A DNA stretch of 64,000 bases from Amia ocellicauda. Lineage: Eukaryota > Chordata > Actinopteri > Amiiformes > Amiidae. Of this stretch, positions 1-12,155 are shown in pieces. The position numbers and the translations under genes are program-made. The notes below the pieces were generated by a model that did not search any database, was not told where the DNA came from, and saw only the letters and a list, made by a program, of their open reading frames with translations. Position 1 is the first letter of the stretch. The number at the start of each line of letters is the position of its first letter. The stretch lies in the NCBI RefSeq assembly GCF_036373705.1, contig NC_089851.1, forward strand, positions 59,441,350 to 59,505,349, in the 5' to 3' direction.

Positions 1-815
1 TGCAATTAGCAATGAGGAGTAGCATTTAGTGCTATTGTTTGGCTCCAAACCAGAAGCCTATTGGATGATGTGTTATTTTAAATAAGTATGTATAATATAA
101 AAATAGTAACAGACTGATTTGTTTTTTTGTATACGCATATTTTACTGTTTTAGTTTTTAATTTACTTTTTTTAATTAAGTTAATTACATGCAATTAAATG
201 TGTGTGTATATATATGTTTCCAATTTTGTTTACTTTTTAACAAAATTAAAGTGTTCCGAAGCCCAACCCTGCAGCAACACCAGTCTATCACAAGGCAACT
301 CTAATTATCTCTAATTAAGGACACAAGTCTAACACAGGGTAATTCTAATTCTAATGTTTGTTATATTTCTTTTTGATAATTTTCATGATAAGAAAATGTA
401 CAAACAAATGATATATGCCAATATTCAGTAAATAATTATCCATTAAGTTTAATCTGAGGATTTTTACAGCTTTTCTTCTACCCCCAAAATTCCAACTCCT
501 GTTACAACTTTGGTAGAAACATAGTATACATACCAGCCAATTAATTCCCTATATTATCCTTATCTAATAGCCTTAGCTTATTTTCCTTAAACACCTTTTT
601 CAAATCGTTTAACGTTTCGATTATTTTCAAAAACTACTACTAGTAGCTTACTACTGTTAACAATAACTTACATGTACTTATAGTAACTTACATACTGTAG
701 CATTGGGGGGGCATTTTATTGGTAATTATGAATTATTATTTATTATTTTGTATTGTAAGGATAAGGGTGTCTGCCAAGAGATAAATAATAATAATAATTT
801 AATTATTGAAACAGC

Positions 816-933
816 GATACACAGCAGACCGACACTGTACACACTGCCGCTCACGCTTGGCTGCGAGGCACTGCCTGAAGAGCTGGAGTCTCTGGCCTGC
901 GCCCCCTCCTCCCCTGTCTGCTGGCCAGGAGCC
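816..933 (+). other. possible host exon (uncertain)
   Basis: A short GC-rich island in AT-rich surroundings ends with CCAGGAGCC followed by GTAAGTGT, which matches a strong 5' splice donor. AG dinucleotides that could act as acceptors lie just upstream, near 813-825. At least two frames are open across it: one reads a leucine/proline/cysteine-rich peptide, another an arginine/cysteine-rich one. No family is recognised. It could be a real internal or first exon, or a chance match. Confidence 0.25.
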
Positions 934-2782
934 GTAAGTGTCCATCCTCATTTCTGATGCCAATGTAGTATTTTCAGCGGGGGAAAACAAGTAGCCCACA
1001 AATCGCTTGCTTACTTGCTGCTAGATTTATTGAAGAAAAAACTACGCGCCTCTTGCCCAGTAGAAGTTCACACAGTTCCAGGTGTTGCTCCGCACACGTG
1101 GTCACCAACTCTAAAACCCCTGCACACACCCTAATAAACCCCAGCTACCTTACCTAAATTAGCATAACACATTTTTAAATAAATTAAACTGAGCACTTTA
1201 TCTCCGTTGTTACACATACATAGTATTAATAATTATACTGTTCTTACCATATGTAAATCCTGCAATAAATCATTCCCCAGCGTGAAGTAATTTTCACAAA
1301 ACGAAATCCAAATATACATTTTTGCTAGTCTTTAGATGTGCCCAGCAAATGTAGTCTGTAACTCTAAGTTGAAACTTTAATAACACTCATGTATTACAAT
1401 CAAACTTGAAAAATAGGGCATCCAAAACAGGAATGTCACAAAATGTTGTATCACTATATTAAAATAATATCATATGAAAGCTGTTGGGACTGAGGGACGG
1501 AAGCTCAGTTCGTTAGCTTTGCCCCTCATATTAGGAATTGGGGGTGCACAAAATGTACTAATTTATGTTTAATCTTAATTGTAAACTACTGTAAATAAAT
1601 GAATAAACATATCAAGATGGCTTCCTTTGATCTACTGGCAGAGGTCTGGTCTCATAGTTCTCAAAGCAACTGTTGATCAATAATGATGAGGTGACCTCTC
1701 CAGCCACAGATTAGCCACAGAAATCTTGAAGGAGATGCTGGGAGTGTCAGAACAGCCTTGCTAAAATTTGCTTGCTTGACAATTAATACAATTGGCTCTG
1801 TTGACATGTTTTTCAATCATTAATATAAAACATTATACAGTTTATACAAAACATTAATACCGGCTCTTCAAAAAGTTTTACATTTATATTTATAAATGTT
1901 ATTTTGTATACTGGTAAGTTAGCCTTGATTGGTCTTTGTTCACATATTTTTCTTTTTAAGCTGTCAAAAGCAAAATATTCCATACCTCTGTTTTGGATAG
2001 CGTACAGTTGCTAATAATAATACAAACCATACATTTCATTACAATAACACACACACATATATATTAAGGCTGTCAGTCCATTCAAATATTTGATCGGTTA
2101 ATCAATGGGCAATTGCTGATTAATTGGGCACTTATTAAAATAAAAACAACGCTGTAACATTAATGGTAAAATATATATATATATAGGAATATATATTTAA
2201 AAAACACCAAATCATTATAATAAGCAAACTAAATTATAATTGCTACAGCAAATGGGTGCTCACAAATTATACTGTAAACTACACTGCTCTTGTAAGAAAA
2301 GCATTGCATGCAAATGAAACAGAAAACCTTTCCTTGTCTTCAATATTTCCTTACAAATCGAGTTTGAATCCAAAGTTTAGTTTCCCATTAGCGGCTTGTG
2401 ACCCTGTAGTTTGTGTGCTGATACTGTACACGTGATGTGATCTTTTGCATGATTTGCCTTTATAATTTAACTCTAGAAGTGCACGGCTGGTCAGTTTGAC
2501 TGATTTAATTTGAATTACTATGTGTTCCTGAATACACTATGGATACCAATTCCTGACTTTTCCTAAATATATGTATTAAATATGCCTACAGCATTTTAGC
2601 TGCATAAACGCAAATACAGTTTTTTATTTGATCATTATTATACTATAGTTTTGGCTCTTGTAGGTAGTTTGAAATGTCGGTGCTTCTAGTGTGTACTGTA
2701 TAATAGCCAGTCATTATAATAGACATTTTTAATTTGTTTAAATCTGCTTGATAAATGATCTTTTAAGAACTATACTGTGATG

Positions 2783-2784
<2 letters not shown>

Positions 2785-2858
<74 letters not shown>

Positions 2859-2860
2859 TA
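2785..2860. repeat. (TA)n microsatellite
   Basis: About 38 nearly uninterrupted TA dinucleotides. The Tyr-Ile ORF across it is an artefact of the repeat. Confidence 0.95.
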
Positions 2861-3529
2861 CTGTGTAATTTATGTTGTTGTAACTTACCATTACATATAG
2901 TGTGCCTTCCAGATGTATGCATACCCCTGATTCAATGTAACAAAAATAGTTTTAGCAAAGAAAAGAGAACAATGTTGTTTTTTGTTTGTTTTTGTTTTGT
3001 TTAAATACATGCACACATGAAACAATGTAGGACTATCAGTGTTAGATATCGCAAAAATATGAAAGTACAAGTTTTGAACAAATATGCAAATATGTTTTTG
3101 CGAAGTACAGTACTGAAACTAGTATTGCTTTCATTAATTTCTGCAACAAATGCTGAGTGTACACTTGCATAGATGTGAGTGAAGCCATCTTCTTTTTGCC
3201 AATGTACAGCATGGCAGAAGCTGCCATAACTAAATATTCCTATACATATTTACACTCTTGATCTTGCTTTTCTCTTTCAAAACTCAAAACTTCACCATGT
3301 AGTCTCGCTCCCAAACACCCTTTATATAGCATGCAATTGCATCACGATTTAATCTGTATTCACCTGATTAAATCATGCAATTTCATGCATTCGGATTTCA
3401 TGAAATCCAACGAAATTGAACACATTCGGATTCCATAGAAATTTCATAGTGTATCGCAAAGCTCTTTACAAGAAAATATAGTTAATTAAATATTAAAACT
3501 ACAATTAAGATAGACAATAAAACAATACA

Positions 3530-3830
3530 ATTATACTATAGTACTTACTACAGTAGTACAACAAATACTGTAGGACACTGTTGTATACCACACTAAACTT
3601 TTATACTATGGTATACTGAATAATGTGTGACATACGATAGTACACTGTTATACTATAGTATACTCTTGTTACGTGATATACTATAGTATCTTGTAATGTA
3701 CTATAGTGCCTCCTACGGTACTTAGACAAATATTGAACTACCCTGTTGTATACTATAGTTTACTGTAGTACCTTGTGATGTACTATAGTACTTAATATAT
3801 TACATGTACACTGAAACATACTGCTTACTG
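3530..3830. repeat. degenerate TACTATAGTA-type minisatellite
   Basis: Many imperfect copies of the self-complementary motif ACTATAGTA and variants (TACTATGG, ATACTATAGTATAC) recur every 20-40 bases. The tract is palindrome-rich and has no coding potential. Confidence 0.7.
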
Positions 3831-4634
3831 TACTTCCACAATGTTTCTCATGGAACTTTAGCATTCTAGTTATAAATAATATCATCATTATTATTATGCT
3901 TTTACTTTGTATTGCCTACAGGTCTTACACATACTAGTACAGACTGTTACCGAGGGTCTGGTGGAGAGAAAATGGCCACCTATTCCTTAAGAAAATCATA
4001 TTAATAAATATATCTTCATTTCAGACATTTGTGACATTGCTATATTTAAAACAATTTATACAAATAACAGAATTAAGATAAAATTGTGGTGCAGTTCCCC
4101 TTAAAGTTTAAGCAAAATTTATTGTTTATTCATTACTTGAATCGCTTCACATTACATAAATAAATGAATAAATGTAGTAGTGTTGACATAAAAAAATGTC
4201 CATTTGAACATGTATTTATGTATTAATGTATTGATTATTTCACTGTAATTAAAATTTTAAACAAATTCGCAGTGAAAATAATAAATAAATGTTGAAATAA
4301 ATAAATACATGTTCTAATAAATATATGGAGATTTATTTATTATTGTATTTAATTCAAAATCTGTTTATTTATCCATGTATTTATTTCCACATTAATTCAT
4401 GTATTTATTATTTTCTCCATGTATTTATTTTTAATTTTGTCATGGATAGTATGGAGGATAATTTGTGCCAAAATGAAAAAAAACAAAAAAACAATGTATA
4501 AATAAATAAATAAATATGTAGATAGTAAAGACGTTAATTCCGTTTGGAACTTAAAATGGTGTCCAGACTGTTCCTATTGCACAGGCCTCCTGATGTGCCT
4601 TGTCCTAATGGATAATTTCTGTAATGGATAATTT

Positions 4635-6096
4635 AATCGCTGGCTCTATAGAGTTGAACATAAGACAACATACGGACATACTCGGTCAGGCGCAATAGTA
4701 AAAACTAATTGGAGCTATTTGCTCCTTAGTGATATACTTTGCTTTTCCAGCTGTAAATATATATAACGCATACATCAGAAATCAACGTGATAACTATATG
4801 AAACACCAGGTATGCAACTAAACAAGCTTGAGAAGGCAAATGGAAAAATGGAGAGCAGCAGCAATCTAAAGCTACTTAAATGGTTAGATTGTGTTTTAAA
4901 GTACTGAAAATGAAACTTAGAGAATAAAGTGTTTACTACTATATTATTAAATTAGAAGTATTGATGGTACTACTAATGTAATTAAATTGATACATTTCAA
5001 TCAAATAAGTGTAGTTGGTTTATTGAGATTGAAATGGCTTGTTCCTTAAAATATTAGACCACAAGAGGGGGAACTTGACCTTGAATACTCTACTTACCAA
5101 AACCTTTAAGCAACAATTGTTGTCAACATGTGTCTTCATCTGATTCATATTTTTATGAGTCTGAAGCCATACATTTCTCGACTCCAAGCACCTGGAAGCC
5201 TCAAAAGTTGGGGGCCAAGCAACGAAGTTGCTGGAACCCTATTGTTATTGTTAGGATTGTTATTTTTCCGCAGTATCTTTTCAAAAGCCTATAAAAACCA
5301 ACGCTTGATGAAAACTCATGAAACTTCATACAGTGATAGATGGCTATGTAGTACTATGCCATATTCAATATGGAGGCCATATGTCACATGGTCTGGTGGC
5401 CATAGTGGCTTAAGTGACACATTTTGGAAAATATACAAAAATCTTCTCCGAAACCGCAGACGGGACAGATGTGAAACTTGGTGTGTGATGTTATGTTATG
5501 GCCTAAATTCAGATTTGTTCAAAACAAGTCAATAAGTCATATGGTTTGGCAGCCATATTGGATTGGCCAAGAATCTTCAAAGATCTTCATCTCCGAAATG
5601 GTTGGTCTGATTGATATGAAATTTTGTACATGTGACCTTGGCTAGCTCCTCTATCAGATTTGTTCAAGGCAAGTTGATTGAGAAAACAAAATGGCCGCCA
5701 TGAGCCAATCAAATTTCAGAGATGGTCAAGTTGCAAATAAATGCATATGGTGCAGTATGGAACTATGTTAGAATGTATTGGACTGATTGTTACTTGACAG
5801 AATTGATCCCATAAGCAATGTGGTGGTCACTGGTCATTATTATTATTATTATACTTATTTTTTCTTCTCTTCCACCAGAATATGTTCAAATGCCTATAAC
5901 TTTTGAACCGCAGTCTAAAAAGTCACCAGACTTTGAATGGATGTAGGGGTCTATGGCATGGTCACTAGATCGCAAAATGGCGGCATTATGTCACATGGTT
6001 TGGTAGCCATCTTGATTGTAGTCCAGGCAAAAAATTACAGTTTTCAAACATAGTTTTCTCAGGAACGGGAAAGATATTGTACATATTGCGCTTATG
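4635..6096. repeat. 2.2-kb tandem repeat, unit 1, left part
   Basis: Taking the motif ATCGCTGGCTCT as an arbitrary landmark, this stretch aligns by eye with 19092-19252 plus 22074-23322, and its beginning aligns with 29501-29695. Shared segments include the TATATATAACG block, the AGAATAAAGTGTTTACT block, and the CACAAGAGGGGGAACTT block (5060 against 22387). The unit is interrupted at 6096 by the Polinton and resumes at 18297. It has no coding content that I can support; the 135-residue ORF at 5128-5535 has no motif and is not conserved in the other units. Confidence 0.75.
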
Positions 6097-6702
6097 AGTA
6101 GTAATGATGGCACTTTATGTCAAAGTGTCAGGTGGCCCCACCCCTACCCAGAAGCCCCATGGGCTGGGAAGCCCCGCCTTACCCAGAAGCCCCACGGGCC
6201 AGGAAGCCCCTCCTTACCCAGAAGCCCCACGGGCCAGGAAGCCCCTCCTTACCCTGTACCCTTTGATCCTCTCCAGTCAGCCAACTTGTTAGGATACAGG
6301 TTTTACCCTTTGACCCTCTCCTGTCAGCCATCTTGTTTGGATGACCGTAATCTTGTTAGGATGACAGCCATCTTGTTTGGATGACCTCCATCTTGTTAGG
6401 ATGACAGGCATTTTGGAAAGGGCACAGGTCATCTTGACAAGTGTTTACTGCCATCTCACCCTGATGGTGTATGTGTGTGTGTGTGTGTAATGTTTAAGAG
6501 TTTAAACTTATTATTATTTGTGTTAGGTTATGTTTTATGATTAGGTTTGTTATGATAAGTTGTTAGCAAAATAAAATACATTAAAATAAAAAGAGAACAA
6601 CAACATAAAGTTTTAATAAAAAAGTATTTTAAACTGTGTTTAGTGATGTGCGTGTGATGATTTTAGGTTATATATTTTATGATTATTTTTGGGGTGGTAC
6701 AG
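6097..6702. repeat. Polinton left terminal inverted repeat
   Basis: It pairs with 17686-18296. The outer part is GC-rich and contains about three tandem 36-bp units (CCCAGAAGCCCCACGGGCC core, 6150-6255), then roughly 20-bp repeats built on ATCTTGTTAGGATGAC (6290-6410). A GT microsatellite follows near 6472-6488, then AT-rich DNA up to the TTTGGGGTGGTA block. The two ORFs at 6094-6384 and 6104-6292 are products of this repeat. Confidence 0.9.
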
Positions 6703-6905
6703 TGTTGGAAAAATAAAAGAGAAAGAAAAGGTATAGACATTCAAAATATGAGACTCAGTAAAATATATTTCAATGTCAATATTTTATTGTGACAGCTCTA
6801 AAAATTACAACAAGGCATCAAGTCAGATGTAGACAGTGAGATTAGATACTGACTCGGGTGACCAATGATCCCGCTTCCCCAACACCTACAGCAGCCAGGA
6901 AGAAA

Positions 6906-7565
6906 CAACTGAACTGTACTGCACTAGCTACTCCCTCTACTTGTTTATTGGCCAGGGCAGTGACACTATTCTGTCTAGCACAGTGTAGAAATTGGGTTTG
7001 GTCATGATAGGGATAGTATTTCCAAAAGAACTGTGCAGAACTTTTTGGACAGCTGTAAAAGCAGATTCACCAGGATGTGTCTCTTTATACAGCATTCTCT
7101 TGAGCACATTGGGGAGGGACGCCACTGTTTTTTCAACATCAGCAACTAGCGATTTCACATTAGAATTACCAGTATCATACAAATCACCAAACTTGTGAGC
7201 TATTAGAGTGAGGATGACATCTTCAAACATAGATTCCTCAAACATACGTAAACGTAATTCCAGGGGCCCCGGGGGTTTCTTTCTCTGAAAAAATATAGGA
7301 ATTAATATAATGTCTTATTGCACAGAAAAGCAGAGCAGACACAAACAGTATTTTATTTATGTTTGTAAAACACTTGATAAGCCTTGTTTTTTATAACCTT
7401 CTCGACTATTTGCATTACTTTCTCATCCACACTTTCTAACAAGTCACTAAACCATCTTGAAGGTAGAGTGCATGTTTCAGAGAAAAGCACACAGTAAGAC
7501 AGCCCGCTACTGTAAAAAGAGGTAAGCAGACAAATAGCACAGTTAACCCCACTCCGAGTGTGCAT
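6906..7565 (-). pseudogene. Polinton left-end gene, truncated copy (unknown function)
   Basis: The minus-strand coding-like sequence at 6937-7284 is preceded by a splice-acceptor-like TTTTTTCAG at 7285-7293 and by a second coding block (7353-7460). Both match the second Polinton at 33329-33753 and 33871-33935. The residues SAFTAVQ and TKPNFYTVLDRI are shared. Relative to that copy this one lacks the two upstream exons, and it has a small deletion near 6970 that shifts the C-terminal frame. It lies beside the left terminal repeat, transcribed towards it. No family is recognised; its position suggests an accessory or early gene. Confidence 0.5.
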
Positions 7566-7797
7566 AAAGAGATAGACAGGTCAGGTGAACAAATACCCTG
7601 TACAGGCATTCAGACCTCTGATGATTCTAGGGCCCTGTTGTTTAGTAAAATATGTCACATTTGTTGGCAACTGGTAGAAGATTTACACACAGCTCATAGA
7701 AAAATACATGTTTTGACAAATGTGTTAAAACAAAAAGGGTATAACATCGAGTTTGCTGAATCGTCACACTGTGAGTGAAAACCGCAATTAACAAATA

Positions 7798-10700
7798 ATG
7801 AAACAAGTAAGACACAAAGACACTCGGTCTGCACGTATCACGGCAGTACTGATAAAGAATATTAATGTAGCCAAAAGAATGCTGCGTAGGCTTAAATCTA
7901 GAATGGATGTGTCACAATTAGCAGGATCACAGACACCATTACAGCACAGTGGCGGTTGATGACCACCCAGCAAACTTGGAAATTCAGGAATATATTGATT
8001 TGATTGTGTCTGATGAATTAGCATTAGAAGCTGATAATAATAACCAACCAGACTTGGAAATTCAGGAATATATAGGTTTGCACGTGTCTGATGGGTAAGC
8101 ATTAGAAGCGAATAATAATGATAATCAGATTGGGGGTGGTGATGTAGCAATGTTAGAGGTGAATAATGAAAATGCTGAACAAATGGTTGAGGGTGGTGAT
8201 GGCGGGGACCCGGCTCGGGTGTTTTTGGAGCGTATTCGTCACTCTGACCGGGAACTTAACAGGTTCCGGGGAATGGAGTTTTATGAAGAATTCAGGTTTG
8301 TGAATCTGGATCTGGTAGAATCGTACTGGTGCTGTGCAAGGGCTGTTAAATGAAATATCACACAATGTGGGTCCTAATGATTTTGTACAGCTTAGACTGA
8401 GCTCGGGGTCATTAAATAATGCTTTCTGTTAGAGGAGGCAACATTTGGGGGAGCTGGATGAAACAGATTTCCTAGAGAGCATAGCTAATTTACTGCAAAG
8501 TCACACCGAAATCCTAATATGCAAGGTGGGGTATGGAGACGTATAAAAGGTATTTTGTTTTGCAAGATAATAGACAAGAAAAGGGCATGCCTCACTGATT
8601 TCAAAAACCAAGGTAACAATTTATGTTTTGCCGCCAGTGTGTACCGCCTGTGGAAAGGGAAAGAATGCACAGATGTTTGTTTTACTTCACAAACAGCATT
8701 ACTACGGGGTTTTAAACATCAGAACATTTATAGGTGTTAACTATTTCTGTGATTATTGCCACGCAGTATATGGGCATAAAAATAGTCACACGTGTCGGAA
8801 TTTGTGCAGAGCGTGTTTAGACCCCCACTGTTTTGAGGTTAAAGAGACCATCACCAGATGCGATGTATGTAAAATATTCTGTAGAGGTGGTGTCTGTCTC
8901 AGGAGACACAAGGCTAAAGCTGCCACCAAAGAGATTCAGTGTGTTCAACACTTTTACTGTACAGAGTGCCGGACTTTTCTCCCAATAATGCACACTTGCG
9001 AAGAAAAGCTCTTTCCGCGCTGTAAAAGTGTTATCCAGACACCTGACAATCATGTATGCTACATGAGCGTAATAAACATCCCCAAACAATCGGAAAAATA
9101 CATTTTCTTTGATTTTGAATGCATGCAAGAAACAGGACACACATCCCAAATTATGTTTATGCCTCACACATAAACAACAAACGCACATGGGAGTTTTATG
9201 GGGATTCTTGCTTATCTGACTTTGTGAAATGTTTCATTGACACGTGTTTTAAAAACTACACTTTTATTTCACACAATGGTAAAGGCTATGATAACTACTT
9301 GGTCATTAGAGAGCTCATACGTGAAAAGGTTGCTACACACTTCATCACACAAGGAGGTAAAATTATGTGCATGACAGTGACCGCTCTGAACATCAGGTTC
9401 ATTGATTCATTACATTTCTTGCCTCTGAAACTGAGCAATATGCCAAAAGCAATGGGGTTTGAGGGTGAGAAAGGCCATTTCCCACACTTCTTTAACACGG
9501 TCGCAAACCAAAATTATGTAGGACCCTTACCCGCTGAACAATTTTACGGGGTAGACTACATGATGGGTGCTGATAAAACACAGTTTCAGGAATGGTACGA
9601 TGAGCACAAACTCGATGAATTGAAGCGGTATTGTAGACAGGACGTGGACATACTGAGACAAGCTTGTACTACATTTAGAAACGAGATCTTAAGTATGACA
9701 GAGCAGATACGTCTGAAGTGTCCGTCTGACCCTGATTCAGACCTGATTAAAGTCAGTCTTGACCCGTTTCAGTACATCACATTAGCCTCTGTGTGTATGA
9801 CCATGTACCGGTACATGTTTCTCAGACTGCAGACCATAGCATTAGTCCCGCACGACAATTATCACAACCAGAAAAAGCGGTTCTAGACCCCCGCTATTCA
9901 GTGGCTCATGTATACTGAACACACAGACAACATCAGTATACAACACGCACTAAAGCTGGGTGGTGAGCATAAATTTGGCCCGTACTATCTAGATGGTTTT
10001 TGCAGTAATAAACGGTGTGTACACTGCTTTTGAGTACCATGGATGTTTTTTTCATGGTAGCGAAACCTGTTATAGCGAAAATGACGTTAACAGTGTGACC
10101 AAAACAACATTCGGCTGGCTATATCAAAAGACAATGTATAAAACCGAATTCTTAAAATTACAAGGGTTTGATGTTAAAGTGATGTGGGAACACAAATGGA
10201 AGACAATGCTGAATGAAGACCAGGATGTTAGGGCATTTATTTCCGAATCACAGTTACCAGCGCCTTTAGACCCCAGGGAGTCTCTATTCGGTGGGTGGAC
10301 GAATGCAGTGACCCTGTATTATCAACCAAAACCTGGCTAGGAACTCCGTTACTATGATTTCACCAGTCTGTACCCGTTTGTAAATAAAACCAAATTGTAC
10401 CCCGTTGGTCACCCGGATATAATATGCGAGGGCTTTGAAGATTTACAAAATTACTTTGGGCTCGCAAAAGTCAAAGTTTACCCTCCTAGAAGGTTGTTTT
10501 TCCCTGTGCTACCGACCAGAGTTGGTAAAAAACTGTTCTTTACACTCTGTCGGACGTGCGCTGACACCCAGCAGGGCTCCCCCTGAACAAACAGCGACGA
10601 GCAGAGAGCGCTTACCGGTGTCTGGTGCATGCCAGAGCTGCTGTCTGCTGTAGATAAGGGTTACAGAATAGCAGAAATATACGAGATCTGGCACTTTAAG

Positions 10701-11593
10701 CACTCGACCAACACGTTGTTTAGTGAATATATTAAAACGCATTTAAAAGGCAAACAAGAAGCTTCAGGCTACCCCCAGTGGTGCAAAAATGACACAGACC
10801 GTGAACACTACATCAGAGAGTATCATGACAGAGAGGGGGTACACTTGGACCATTACAACATTACTAAGAATCCGGCCAAAAGACAGATTTCAAAACTGTT
10901 TATGAATTCTTTATGGGGAAAATTTGGACAACGACCAGATTTACAAAACACCAGTATTGTGAGAGACCGCAACGAATTATTTAAATACGTGTTTGCCCCA
11001 TACCACGAGGTCTCGTCTTGTGATTTTATTGACGATGACGATAATTTTATGTGCCTGTGTCACCTGGAAACGGGGAAAAGAGCACTACACACAGCTTTCA
11101 AATGTAAATATTTGTATTGCCAGTTTCACCACCGCCTATGCTAGGTTAGAACTGTACTCTCTTCTGGATTCATTACAAGGTCGTTGTTTGTATTATGACA
11201 CTGATTCAATCATTTATGTAAGCAGGCCAGGACAGTGGGACCCCAAGTTAGGAGATTATCTGGGTCAATTGACAAGTTAGCTGCCTCCGGATCAGCACAT
11301 TACAGAGTTTGTTGCAACAGGACCTAAATCCTATGGATATAAGCTCTCAGGAGGGAAAGCCTGTATCAAGGTAAAGGGTATCACATTAAACGTGGCTAAT
11401 AGTGAGAACATTAATGTCGATAGCCTAAAAGATTTGATACTTGACTGTGCGGATAAGTAGGCTGGTGCAAATGGTGAAATAAAAGACATTGCACTGCGGC
11501 AACCGGGGATAGTACGTGTTAAACGTGACTGGCACTTTGAGATGAGAACACTGCAAAAGACCGAGAGATAAATTACAGATTACAACGTTAGCT
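7798..11593 (+). pseudogene. protein-primed DNA polymerase B (pPolB), broken
   Basis: Family B polymerase that would replicate the element from its protein-primed ends. The exonuclease motifs are legible in order: FDFE (about 9108), SHNGKGYDNY (about 9270), YCRQDVDIL (about 9630). The polymerase motifs are DFTSLYP (about 10355), KLFMNSLWGKFG (about 10893) and YYDTDS (about 11195). The N-terminal part has an acidic duplicated segment (about 7970-8140) and a Cys-rich CxxC zone (8640-9060). Lesions include frameshifts near 7960, 8330, 8600, 9120-9170, 9990, 10600 and 11100, and stops at about 8096, 8430, 9884, 10338, 11278 and 11458. The start at 7798 is a guess: it is the first ATG of a basic leader leading into the acidic repeat. 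Not functional as read. Confidence 0.9.
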
Positions 11594-11776
11594 CGACAGA
11601 TGTATCCAGGCAAATCTCAATATTTTTTGGAAGCTTTTGAAGATGCCACCAAGAAGTATTTCGGATACTTATTTGTCGATGTCATGTCAAAGACCCCTGA
11701 TGAATACCGTTTAAGGACGGGTCTTTTCCCCCCTGACATCCCGGTGGTTTATGTGTTTAAAAAACAAAGAAAGTAA
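11594..11776 (+). pseudogene. packaging ATPase (FtsK/HerA-type) C-terminal remnant
   Basis: A 60-codon open stretch lies just after the polymerase and ends in TAA. Its features (an EAFEDATKKYFGYLFVD-like block, then a TPDEYRLRT and LFPP tail) resemble, from memory, the C-terminus of Polinton genome-packaging ATPases. No Walker A or Walker B motif is present upstream, where polymerase-derived sequence continues, so an internal deletion seems to have removed most of the gene. It could instead be the polymerase C-terminus; I favour the ATPase remnant moderately. Confidence 0.5.
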
Positions 11777-11833
11777 AAGCCGCTGGTTTTCCAGCGTTGA
11801 GCACATTTGCTGTCTGTGACTCTGGCTGTCAGT

Positions 11834-12155
11834 ATGTCACTGCGTATGAAGAGAAAACTGGCTCTCCTGCAGCTGCTGGTTAAAGCCAAGCCGCAACAAG
11901 GCCATTCTGTGCGCCGCTGGAAGCGACCTGGTACAGGCCGTGTCAGAAATCGCTCTAAATACACTGAAAGGAAACATCCGCTTGAGCGCTAAACAATTTC
12001 AGAAACTCAAGAAAAGTGGCCACATTATAAAAACACTTAGTAAAAAGACAGTGTCTGTTAAGAGAAAGAGAAATCTATTGAATCAGTCTGGGGGGTTTAT
12101 CGGTAATTTGCTAAGTATTGCCATTCCCGTCATTACCGGCTTACTGACCAGATGA
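11834..12155 (+). pseudogene. small basic Polinton protein with hydrophobic C-terminus, frameshifted
   Basis: The gene starts at ATG 11834 with a basic, leucine-rich stretch. A one-base shift near 11890 moves it into the frame that ends at 12155. The second part has the layout of a small conserved Polinton virion-type protein: a helix, then LKGNIRLSAKQFQKLKK, a Lys/Arg block, and a GGF-plus-hydrophobic tail (GNLLSIAIPVITGLL). The tail could insert in membranes or pack in a virion core. The stop overlaps the start of the next gene by four bases (ATGA), which suggests coupled expression. Confidence 0.6.

Larger units (their letters stand above)
1..4634. other. AT-rich non-coding region
   Basis: I see no convincing gene here apart from the possible exon listed at 816-933. 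The stretch is AT-rich and holds simple repeats at 2785-2860 and 3530-3830, and a tract around 4130-4530 rich in variants of TATTTAT and its complement. Short ORFs are scattered and have no recognisable motif. Confidence 0.6.

Noticed and set aside
5128-5535. 135-residue ORF as a host gene
   Set aside because: It lies in the 2.2-kb tandem repeat and its frame is not kept in the other units.
6094-6384. Proline-rich ORFs in the Polinton terminal repeat
   Set aside because: They result from the 36-bp GC-rich tandem repeat and are not conserved in frame in the other terminal repeat copies.
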